A DNA stretch of 64,000 nt from contig JAUEMM010000004.1 in assembly GCA_030441635.1 (NCBI GenBank), forward strand, positions 35,566 to 99,565. Reading direction: 5' to 3'. This DNA is from Wolbachia endosymbiont of Tyrophagus putrescentiae. GTDB lineage: Bacteria > Pseudomonadota > Alphaproteobacteria > Rickettsiales > Anaplasmataceae. The notes beneath the pieces were generated by a model. The model had not been told where the DNA came from, did not search any database, and was given only the letters and a program-made list of their open reading frames with translations. This document shows, piece after piece, positions 37,248 to 45,031 of this stretch (position 1 is its first letter; each line of letters starts with the position of its first letter). Both the position numbers and the translations under genes were made by a program.

Positions 37248-37724
37248 ATGTCTAGTGGTACTATAAATAAAGTAATACTTGTTGGGAATTTAGGTAAAGA
37301 TCCAGAAGTCAGGATGACTCAAAATGGAAAAGAGATGGCTACTTTTTCAATAGCTACCTCTGAAAGTTGGGCTGATAAATTTTCTGGAACACGCTCAGAA
37401 AAGACGGAGTGGCATAATATTGTAGTTTTCAATGAGGGGTTAGTAAAAATTGTAAAGGATTTTGCTCGCAAAGGCAGTAAGGTGTATATTGAAGGTTCTC
37501 TCAGAACAAGAAAGTGGACTGATCAAAATGGCGGTGAAAGGTACACAACAGAAGTGGTGTTATATAATTTCAGTAGTACTCTTGTGCTTTTAGATTCAAG
37601 AAATAGTGCTCCTATTACTGATAGTAAAGCAGACGAGTATAAGTACGAAGAAGTAAAGCAAAAAGAAAATAACCTCGATTCAATGAATGAGCTAATCGAT
37701 TGCGATGATGAAATACCATTCTAG
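37248..37724 (+). CDS. ssb: Single-stranded DNA-binding protein
   Basis: A 158-residue protein with an N-terminal OB fold ([44 protein letters not shown]) and a disordered linker. The acidic C-terminal tip DDEIPF recruits repair and replication partners. It has its own candidate promoter. Its TAG stop interlocks with the hemH stop on the other strand within one CTAG. Confidence 0.97.
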   Translation: MSSGTINKVILVGNLGKDPEVRMTQNGKEMATFSIATSESWADKFSGTRSEKTEWHNIVVFNEGLVKIVKDFARKGSKVYIEGSLRTRKWTDQNGGERYTTEVVLYNFSSTLVLLDSRNSAPITDSKADEYKYEEVKQKENNLDSMNELIDCDDEIPF

Positions 37725-38659
37725 ATGCACAAATCAGCTAAGCATTTTATAAACAGATGGTGATCGCTAAGTGTTGGCACACGGAAGTAATAGCCATCTT
37801 TTATAATCTGCTTATATTCCATATCAAGCTCAACAAGTGTTTCAGAGTGTTCAGAGACAAATGATATGGGAGATAATACTACTGGTACGTTATCAGCTCT
37901 TGCACGTAATAATTCACTCTTAGTACTTGGTTCCAGCCACTTTACAGGTCCAATTTTACTTTGATAGCATATTGACCAATCGAGATCAGTAATATCTAGC
38001 TTTTCTACTATCAGCTTTGCATTTTCTTCTACCTGTAAAGCATAAGGATCACCCTTTTTAATTACTCTAATGGGAAGGCTATGGGCTGAAAATAGAACCC
38101 GAGGCTTACCAATTTTACTGGCTAACTTATAATGTGCAGCTATTAATTCTGAATGCGCTGATATGAAGTCTTCATTATTATAGTAATGTTCAATTACTTT
38201 TGTACGACATTTTAGGTCATATTTTTTAGCACTCTTTTGCCAATTTTCAATGGATGATAAAGTCGTGGTTGTTGAATATTGCGGGTATAGAGGCAGCAGA
38301 ATTACTTCATCAAAGTTATATTGTTTTATACTTTTGATGACTTCTTCAGCAAATGGCTGCCAGTAGCGCATACAGACAAATACTTTATATTCATGATTTT
38401 TATCACAATTTAGCTTTGACTCTAATGCTTCTGCTTGCATTTTTGTATTCTTTAAAATTGGCGATTTGCCTCCTATTTCTTTATATATTTCTTGTGCCGT
38501 ACTCTCTCGTCTAGCAGATATGAACTTCGCTAAAAGAAACCGAAAAGGGTTTGGTAAGTTAATGATTCTCCTGTCATAGAAAAGATTAAATAAAAATGGA
38601 CGTACTGTACTTAATGAATCTGGTCCTCCAAGATTAAATAAAATTACAGCTTTCCTCAT
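37721..38659 (-). CDS. hemH: Ferrochelatase
   Basis: Inserts ferrous iron into protoporphyrin IX, the last step of haem synthesis, 312 residues. The N-terminal FNLGGPD, the GGKSPIL segment and CMRYWQPF are conserved. The catalytic histidine is H193 in FSAHSLPIR; the second acidic/His cluster is [13 protein letters not shown] (E270, H271, E273). It lies four bases downstream of the Cys-tipped membrane protein gene. Confidence 0.96.
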   Translation of the reverse strand: MRKAVILFNLGGPDSLSTVRPFLFNLFYDRRIINLPNPFRFLLAKFISARRESTAQEIYKEIGGKSPILKNTKMQAEALESKLNCDKNHEYKVFVCMRYWQPFAEEVIKSIKQYNFDEVILLPLYPQYSTTTTLSSIENWQKSAKKYDLKCRTKVIEHYYNNEDFISAHSELIAAHYKLASKIGKPRVLFSAHSLPIRVIKKGDPYALQVEENAKLIVEKLDITDLDWSICYQSKIGPVKWLEPSTKSELLRARADNVPVVLSPISFVSEHSETLVELDMEYKQIIKDGYYFRVPTLSDHHLFIKCLADLCI

Positions 38660-38663
38660 TTAT

Positions 38664-39389
38664 TTAAGTGCCACAACAAGTTGATTTAGGAGTACCTATA
38701 AAGTCAGCTACAACATTATCAAATCTTGAAAGAGGTAAAACATTTCTTGCGCTGGCATACAACAAATGACCTGACTTTTGCACATTACTTTTTGTTGACT
38801 CAAAACTTCTGTCATAAAATATATCGACACAGAAACTTGGTATTGCTTCCAAGAGCTCAACAACAGCTAATGAAAGTAATATGCAACTTTGCAAAACTTT
38901 CAATGGAAAAACTAGCAGTATAGCAAGATAAGAAGAATTGCTTGGTTCGCGGATGAGATAAGGTAGAGTATCTTTCTCTAATGCCTCACTTATTTTTTTT
39001 ATTTCTTCTTCACTAAAGCTAATTATATACTTCAGCAATCTCCCACGTAATTGAAAATGTCTAACAAAAAAACATGTGGTAATCATCAATGCAGCGCATA
39101 TAAGTGCACATTGTACTAGGCCTGTAGTTGGTAAACCAAAACAAACGAAAGGCACTATGATAGTCATTTCAAGAAACGGGATAATATTTTCTTTTGTTGC
39201 ATATTCAGCTTGATTTTTTAAATTGATGTGACGATTAGATTTATCAAATGTGCTGTAATATGACCAAGATGAAAAAGCTAAGATACAGGTTAAAAACCCC
39301 TTTGTTCCACAAAAAATTGATGATTTAATGTGTTCCACATATTGTGGAGGTGATTTTTGAGTACCATTTCCGTTGCAACAACCTGACAT
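38664..39389 (-). CDS. Cys-tipped hypothetical membrane protein
   Basis: A 241-residue protein that I do not recognise. It starts MSGCCNGNG and ends STCCGT, so a CC pair sits at each terminus. There is a hydrophobic segment at about residues 29-46, a helical pair at about 71-108 and another at about 151-190, with charged loops between. No typical signal peptide is seen. It has an ideal AAGGAGG ribosome-binding site at 39394-39400 and is probably co-transcribed with hemH (four-base gap). Candidate lineage-specific membrane protein; the terminal cysteine pairs could bind metal or form disulfides, which is speculation. Confidence 0.75.
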   Translation of the reverse strand: MSGCCNGNGTQKSPPQYVEHIKSSIFCGTKGFLTCILAFSSWSYYSTFDKSNRHINLKNQAEYATKENIIPFLEMTIIVPFVCFGLPTTGLVQCALICAALMITTCFFVRHFQLRGRLLKYIISFSEEEIKKISEALEKDTLPYLIREPSNSSYLAILLVFPLKVLQSCILLSLAVVELLEAIPSFCVDIFYDRSFESTKSNVQKSGHLLYASARNVLPLSRFDNVVADFIGTPKSTCCGT

Positions 39390-39393
39390 TTAA

Positions 39394-39400
39394 CCTCCTT
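39394..39400 (-). promoter_or_regulatory. Consensus ribosome-binding site of the Cys-tipped protein gene
   Basis: Reads AAGGAGG on the minus strand, four bases before the ATG at 39389. Confidence 0.7.
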
Positions 39401-39516
39401 GCTAATAACCATCAGTTAATAATATAACTGAAAGCCTTTTATGCCTAGTGAAAAAATCACTTTTATAGGATTAAGATTTTTAGTAGAATGAAACCTATAG
39501 GTTATAAAAAAATAAA

Positions 39517-39936
39517 ATGACAGTTGAGAAAACACTTTCAATATTAAAGCCAGATGCTGTAAGACTTAATATCACAGGTAAAATAAATTCATATATTGAA
39601 AACGCTGGGTTAAAAATTATAGCACAAAGGATGATGTGGCTAACAAAAAAGCAAGCGGAGCTATTTTATGAAATCCATAAGGATAGACCTTTTTTTGGAG
39701 AATTAGTTGAGTTTATGACTTCTGGTCCTGTAATTGTTCAAGTATTAGTCGGTGAGGGTGCTGTAAGTAAGTATAGAAAAATTATGGGAGCTACGGATCC
39801 AAAGCAAGCGGATAAAGGCACAATCAGAGGTGATTTTGCTGATGATATCAGTGAAAATAGAGTGCATGGCTCTGATAGCTTAGAGAATGCTTATAAGGAA
39901 GTTGCTTTCTTCTTTGCTGGGCATGAACTAGCCTAA
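39517..39936 (+). CDS. ndk: Nucleoside diphosphate kinase
   Basis: Transfers gamma-phosphate between nucleoside tri- and diphosphates, 139 residues. The phosphorylated histidine is H117 in NRVHGSDS, with the N-terminal [11 protein letters not shown] and the [16 protein letters not shown] segment conserved. Its TAA stop overlaps the TAG stop of the convergent hydrolase gene. Confidence 0.97.
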   Translation: MTVEKTLSILKPDAVRLNITGKINSYIENAGLKIIAQRMMWLTKKQAELFYEIHKDRPFFGELVEFMTSGPVIVQVLVGEGAVSKYRKIMGATDPKQADKGTIRGDFADDISENRVHGSDSLENAYKEVAFFFAGHELA

Positions 39937-40679
39937 CTTCGAATTATTTCTTGCTCCAATAATATTGAACTCAGTGCTTCTGGAGCACATAGGAAAGGAG
40001 AGTGATCTGTATCTAGACTAAAAACTTTTGGCTTAACTTTGGAATACATTCTTCTTTGGTCTTTTATGTCAATTGCTTGGTCTTTCAAGCATTCTATATA
40101 AAATTTAGCAACAGCGCCAAATCTTTCAGCACTCAAGGTTACTTTATCAACAAAAGGAGAAAAGGGTTGAGCGTTAAGTTTATTTACTGCCCAGATGGCA
40201 TCTTCTTCTTTGCATGTATTGTAGAATAATTCTTGTATTCTCGGAGATGACTTTAGTACAATTTTATTATTTTTTTCATCTATGATTGTTTCCTTTCTGA
40301 CATTCTGTACTATAGAGTTTTCTTCTTCGTCAGCGAGTGAGCCATTATTGACTGGGATAAAACCGCTAACATAAACTAGTGCTTCAATATGTTCGGGTAT
40401 ATTTTCAGCTAATTGAGAAATAACCACCCCTGACATGCTGTGACCGACTAATATTACAGGTTTATTTTGAAGTTTTATCAATGTTGTAATTGCATCCACA
40501 TAAGTTTTCAGTGTTATTCCCTTTAGAGTCGTATCATGACCAGAGAGATCTAGTGTTAAAACCTTATGTCCTTGTGATTCAATAATCGGAGTAACACGAC
40601 TCCAGCACCAGCTTGCGTGCCATGCTCCATGAAGTAATATGTACACTTTTTTCTTCCATACATTATTTATAGTATACAA
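39933..40679 (-). CDS. Alpha/beta-fold hydrolase, methylesterase-like
   Basis: A 248-residue serine hydrolase. The N-terminus carries the oxyanion-hole block [12 protein letters not shown]. The nucleophile is S81 in GHSMSG, with probable acid D200 (CLKDQAI) and H226 (DTDHSPF). This pattern resembles the salicylate/jasmonate methylesterase and hydroxynitrile lyase group of plants and their bacterial relatives. The substrate is unknown. It overlaps the lysS 3' end by 13 bases, so the two form one minus-strand unit. Confidence 0.85.
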   Translation of the reverse strand: MYTINNVWKKKVYILLHGAWHASWCWSRVTPIIESQGHKVLTLDLSGHDTTLKGITLKTYVDAITTLIKLQNKPVILVGHSMSGVVISQLAENIPEHIEALVYVSGFIPVNNGSLADEEENSIVQNVRKETIIDEKNNKIVLKSSPRIQELFYNTCKEEDAIWAVNKLNAQPFSPFVDKVTLSAERFGAVAKFYIECLKDQAIDIKDQRRMYSKVKPKVFSLDTDHSPFLCAPEALSSILLEQEIIRS

Positions 40680-42211
40680 TGTAACTGACCTTTTACTGCC
40701 TTTTCTATCAGAGAAATTGTGTTATTTATTCCATATAGCTTAATAAAAGATCCCATTCTAGGGCCAGTTTTTTGACCGAGTAGCGTTTCATACAGCAACT
40801 GAAACCAATCGCGCAGGTTACTATAACCATATTTTTGCCCAATTGAAAATACTTGAGATTGTATTTCTTCTGCGGTTATTGTGACAGGCAGTGGGTGTAA
40901 AGCTTCTTTTAAAGCTAGCAATGCAGCTTTTTCTTCTGTGTTGGGGGTTTTATATGACTTCATGGGCTTGATGAAATCATGGTAGTATCTTACTGCGAAT
41001 TCTGAAAGCCTGTCGAGTATCTTGTTGTTTTCTGAAGTAACATTTGGTACATAAGTAGAAATGAATCCCCAAAGAATCTCTTTATTTTCAGCGTTACAAG
41101 CTGCTGCAAGGTTTAAGAGTAGGGTAAAGTTTATACCTGAAGTATCTATAGCTGGAACTGTGCCTTGATGAATGTACCATGCAGGATTATTTGTATCTTC
41201 TACACCATTTTCATTATAGCGTTTTACAAATTCCAAATATTCATCAGTTGATTTTGGTATTACATCAAAGTATAGACGCTTAGCCTTCTTTGGGCTTTGA
41301 AAAATGTATAGAGCTAAACTTTCTGTGGGTGCGTAAGTCAGCCATTCTTCAATTGAGATGCCATTTCCTTTTGATTTTGATATTTTTTTCCCTTCCTTAT
41401 CGAGAAAAAATTCATAGCAGAATAAAATAGGTGGCTTTTCGCCAAGTATCTCACATATTTGGCTAGAAAGTGCAGCAGATGGGGTTAGGTCTTTTCCATG
41501 GGCTTCATAATTAACTCCGAATGCAGACCACCTCATTCCCCAATCTGGTTTCCACTGTAACTTACATTTTCCTCTTGTGACGGGAACTGTCACTCTTTCT
41601 TTATTTATGCCTTCATATGTTATTGTTCCTTTTTCTGTATCTATTTCAGTAATCGGAACTTGTAAAACCTGAGACGTATTTGGGCATATAGGTAAGAATG
41701 GACTATAAGTCTGCTGTCTTTCTTCCCGAAATGATGGGAGCATGACATCCATGACTTTATCGTAATTTTTGAGCAAGAGTAGGAGCTTCTCATCATAAAT
41801 ACCAGATTTATAACATTCTGTAGCACTTCTAAATTCGTACTCAAATTCAAATAAATCTAAGAACTTGCATAACAACGAATTCATGTGGTGCCCATAACTT
41901 TCATGTGTATCAAATGGATCTGGAATCATGGTCAAGGGTTTATTTAAATGTGCCTTTAACATCTCTTGATTGGGTACATTATCTGGTATTTTTCTTAGAC
42001 CATCCATGTCATCTGACACTGCAATGATTTTAGTTTTGATGCCAGGAGCTATTTTTTTCAATGCATTAACTACGACTGTTGTACGAAAAACCTCTCCAAA
42101 AGTACCGATATGTGGTAAGCCAGAGGGCCCATAACCAGTTTCAAATATTATTTCTTTTTTATCGGGAAATGTTTGTAATATTTTCTCTGCTTCTTGGAAA
42201 GGCCAGCTCAT
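40667..42211 (-). CDS. lysS: Lysyl-tRNA synthetase, class I
   Basis: Charges tRNA-Lys, 514 residues from ATG 42211 (MSWPFQEAEKI). A TTG eight codons upstream is possible but lacks support. It belongs to the class I (archaeal-type) LysRS rather than the class II enzyme of most bacteria: the HIGH motif appears as GLPHIGTFGE and KMSKS as KKISKSKG. Class I LysRS is the usual form in alphaproteobacteria. It is intact. Confidence 0.95.
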   Translation of the reverse strand: MSWPFQEAEKILQTFPDKKEIIFETGYGPSGLPHIGTFGEVFRTTVVVNALKKIAPGIKTKIIAVSDDMDGLRKIPDNVPNQEMLKAHLNKPLTMIPDPFDTHESYGHHMNSLLCKFLDLFEFEYEFRSATECYKSGIYDEKLLLLLKNYDKVMDVMLPSFREERQQTYSPFLPICPNTSQVLQVPITEIDTEKGTITYEGINKERVTVPVTRGKCKLQWKPDWGMRWSAFGVNYEAHGKDLTPSAALSSQICEILGEKPPILFCYEFFLDKEGKKISKSKGNGISIEEWLTYAPTESLALYIFQSPKKAKRLYFDVIPKSTDEYLEFVKRYNENGVEDTNNPAWYIHQGTVPAIDTSGINFTLLLNLAAACNAENKEILWGFISTYVPNVTSENNKILDRLSEFAVRYYHDFIKPMKSYKTPNTEEKAALLALKEALHPLPVTITAEEIQSQVFSIGQKYGYSNLRDWFQLLYETLLGQKTGPRMGSFIKLYGINNTISLIEKAVKGQLHCIL

Positions 42212-42278
42212 TTCTATATATATATTAATCAACAAATCGTATCAAAAATACTATCAATTTCAATGAATTTTTAATAAA

Positions 42279-42294
42279 ATATTAGTACTAATAT
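42279..42294. promoter_or_regulatory. Perfect 16-bp palindrome upstream of virB3
   Basis: ATATTAGTACTAATAT is identical to its reverse complement over all eight base pairs. It lies 25 bases before the virB3 ATG and between the divergent lysS and virB3 genes, an ideal operator position. The binding protein is unknown. Confidence 0.55.
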
Positions 42295-42319
42295 GCAAGT
42301 TTTCATTTAAAGTTAGGAT

Positions 42320-42616
42320 ATGTCTACAGGTAGTATACAAACAGATCAGTTATTTAAAGGTCTAACAAGACCAGCTATGCTTTTTGGTGTAAGTTACATG
42401 TTTGCAATATTAAATGTTATGATTTGTATGGTAACTTTTATTAACACGAATGATTTGAGAATTATTCTTTTGCTTTTACCAACAATACATGGTATTGGGT
42501 ATATAGCTTCTGCAAAAGAGCCTTTATTCATTGAGTTGTTTATGGTAAAAATGCAGAAATGTCCACGATGTTCGAATCGTATTTATCATGGTGCTAATTC
42601 TTATGATATTTCTTAA
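42320..42616 (+). CDS. virB3: Type IV secretion protein VirB3
   Basis: A 98-residue inner-membrane component of the T4SS that works with VirB4. It has the family motif QLFKGLTRPAMLFGVSY (residues about 10-26), two hydrophobic helices, and a Cys-containing C-terminus (KCPRCSNR). It is the first gene of the operon virB3-virB4-virB6 x4, preceded by an AGGA site and the palindrome. It is nine bases upstream of virB4. Confidence 0.93.
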   Translation: MSTGSIQTDQLFKGLTRPAMLFGVSYMFAILNVMICMVTFINTNDLRIILLLLPTIHGIGYIASAKEPLFIELFMVKMQKCPRCSNRIYHGANSYDIS

Positions 42617-42625
42617 AGTTTTATC

Positions 42626-45031
42626 ATGTTGAACTTGAGAGCTATCCAATCAAAAAATAAATCTACTCTAAATAAAGAGGTTCACGCTGCTAAATTTATT
42701 CCTTACTCTTGTTATTGGAATCGTACTACTTTGTTAACAAAAGATAATTCTTTGGTTAAGTTTATTAAACTGAATGGCTTTGCATTTGAGACTGCTGATG
42801 ATGAGGATCTGACAATACAAAATAATATTAGGAATCAGATGCTAAGGGGTATTTCATCTCCAGCATTTGGCTTGTATCTTCATACTATTAGAAGAAAAAA
42901 AAATATTTTCTCTGATGAATTTGCAAGTCAAGATTTACCAAATTTTTTTGCTAACCATGTAAATAAAAAATGGAGAGAGAGGCATGCAACTAAAAAGTCA
43001 TTTGTAAATGATTTATACATCACAATCATTCGTAGAGTGGATAAAAAAGGAGTTGAGTTTCTTTCATACTTACTAAAGAAGTTTGGGCACGTAACTTCGA
43101 AGCATGCATGGGAAAGTGATATGCGTGCTATATATGAGGATTTGGAAGAAACAACAAATCGTGTAGTAACAAGCCTAAGAAATTATGGACCTAGAGTTCT
43201 TGGTGTTAAAGAGACTCCTAATGGTTTGTTTTGTGAAATCATGGAGTTTTTATCTAGAATTGTAAATTGCGGTTTTGTTACTAATACACTATTTCCGCTT
43301 GGTACTGAAATATCAAAATATTTACCAGTACATAGGCTGTTTTTTGGACGCAAAATGATACAGGTTATTACTCATAATGAAAGTAAATATGCCGGAATAG
43401 TAAGCATTAAAGAATATGGAAATCATACCTCTGCAGGAATGCTTGATACATTTTTGCAACTTGATCACGAGTTTATTATTACGCAGTCTTTCCAATTCAT
43501 AAATAGACAGATGGCAATTGCAAAGATGCAAATACAACAAAATCGGATGATACAGTCTGAAGATAAGGCTATCTCTCAGATAGCAGAAATTTCGCATGCA
43601 CTTGATGATGCAACAAGCGGTAAAGTTGCATTTGGCCAGCATCATTTGACTATTTTGTGCATAGAAAAAAGCCCTAAGGCATTAGATAATGCTTTGTCGT
43701 TAGTGGAATCAGAACTTTCTAATTGCGGTGTTTATCCTGTTAGGGAAAGGATTAATCTTGAGCCGTCATTTTGGGCGCAAGTTCCTGGTAATTTTGATTA
43801 TATAGTAAGGAAGTCCACAATAAGCAGCCTTAATTTAGCTGGGTTTGCGTCTCAGCATAATTATCCTGTTGGTAATAAATTTAACAATCATTGGGGGGAT
43901 GCTGTTACAGTTTTTAATACTACATCTGGTACTCCATTCTTCTTCAATTTTCATATAAGAGATGTCGGCCATACAATGATAATTGGCCCAACAGGTGCGG
44001 GTAAAACTGTCTTGATGAATTTTTTATGTGCCCAGGCGATGAAATTTTCTCCGCGCATATTCTTTTTTGATAAAGACCGCGGTGCAGAGATTTTTCTTAG
44101 AGCGCTTGGAGGTATCTACACTGTTATTGAGCCAAGAACTGCAACAAATTTTAATCCATTACAGCTTGAAGACACCCCAGATAACAGAACGTTTTTGATG
44201 GAGTGGATAAAGTCGTTAATTTCAGTGTACAATGAGAGATTTACCTCTGAAGATATTGCGCGGATTAATGATGCAATTGGAGGAAATTTTAAATTGAAGA
44301 AGGAAGATAGAGTATTGAGTAATCTTGTACCTTTTTTAGGTATTGCCGGTCCTGATACTTTAGCTGGGTCGATCTCAATGTGGCATGGTAATGGTTCTCA
44401 TGCTGCAGTATTTGACAACAAGGAAGATTTATTGGATTTTTCAAAGGCTAGGGTGTTTGGCTTTGAGATGGCGAGCTTATTGAAAGATCCCGTTGCTCTT
44501 GGTCCAGTATTGATTTATCTATTTCATAGAATTAATATGTCTTTGGACGGCACTCCATCTATGATAGTGCTTGATGAAGCATGGGCTTTAATAGATAATC
44601 CAATTTTTGCGCCTAAAATCAAAGATTGGTTAAAAGTACTAAGAAAATTAAATGCCTTTGTGATTTTTGCTACTCAAAGTGTTGAAGATGCAAGTAAAAG
44701 TTCTATTAGTGATACACTTGTACAGCAAACAGCGACACAGGTCTTTTTACCAAATTTAAAGGCTACTAGTGTTTATCGAGATGTCTTTATGTTAACTGAA
44801 CGTGAGTATATACTAATAAAACATACTGATCCAGGTACTAGGTTTTTTTTGGTAAAACAAGGAATAAATGCTGTAGTAGCTAGAATAGATCTTAAAGATT
44901 TGGATGATATAATTAATGTATTATCTGGACGTGCAGAAAGTGTTTTATTACTATATGATATACTAAAAGAAGTGGGCGAAGATCCAAGGATATGGTTGCC
45001 TATATTTTGTGAGAAGGTAAAAAATGTTTAA
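42626..45031 (+). CDS. virB4: Type IV secretion ATPase VirB4
   Basis: Energises substrate translocation at the cytoplasmic face, 801 residues. Walker A is GPTGAGKT (residues 454-461) and Walker B is MIVLDEAWALI (D650, E651). The CagE/TrbE/VirB N-terminal domain spans about 180-400. The C-terminal RecA-like domain has the FATQSVEDA segment. All motifs are intact. It overlaps virB6-1 by eight bases. Confidence 0.97.
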   Translation: MLNLRAIQSKNKSTLNKEVHAAKFIPYSCYWNRTTLLTKDNSLVKFIKLNGFAFETADDEDLTIQNNIRNQMLRGISSPAFGLYLHTIRRKKNIFSDEFASQDLPNFFANHVNKKWRERHATKKSFVNDLYITIIRRVDKKGVEFLSYLLKKFGHVTSKHAWESDMRAIYEDLEETTNRVVTSLRNYGPRVLGVKETPNGLFCEIMEFLSRIVNCGFVTNTLFPLGTEISKYLPVHRLFFGRKMIQVITHNESKYAGIVSIKEYGNHTSAGMLDTFLQLDHEFIITQSFQFINRQMAIAKMQIQQNRMIQSEDKAISQIAEISHALDDATSGKVAFGQHHLTILCIEKSPKALDNALSLVESELSNCGVYPVRERINLEPSFWAQVPGNFDYIVRKSTISSLNLAGFASQHNYPVGNKFNNHWGDAVTVFNTTSGTPFFFNFHIRDVGHTMIIGPTGAGKTVLMNFLCAQAMKFSPRIFFFDKDRGAEIFLRALGGIYTVIEPRTATNFNPLQLEDTPDNRTFLMEWIKSLISVYNERFTSEDIARINDAIGGNFKLKKEDRVLSNLVPFLGIAGPDTLAGSISMWHGNGSHAAVFDNKEDLLDFSKARVFGFEMASLLKDPVALGPVLIYLFHRINMSLDGTPSMIVLDEAWALIDNPIFAPKIKDWLKVLRKLNAFVIFATQSVEDASKSSISDTLVQQTATQVFLPNLKATSVYRDVFMLTEREYILIKHTDPGTRFFLVKQGINAVVARIDLKDLDDIINVLSGRAESVLLLYDILKEVGEDPRIWLPIFCEKVKNV

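Noticed and set aside
39447-39461. AGTGA-AAAAA-TCACT hairpin between the Cys-tipped gene and ndk as a terminator
   Set aside because: Only five base pairs, and it lies between divergent starts where no terminator is needed.
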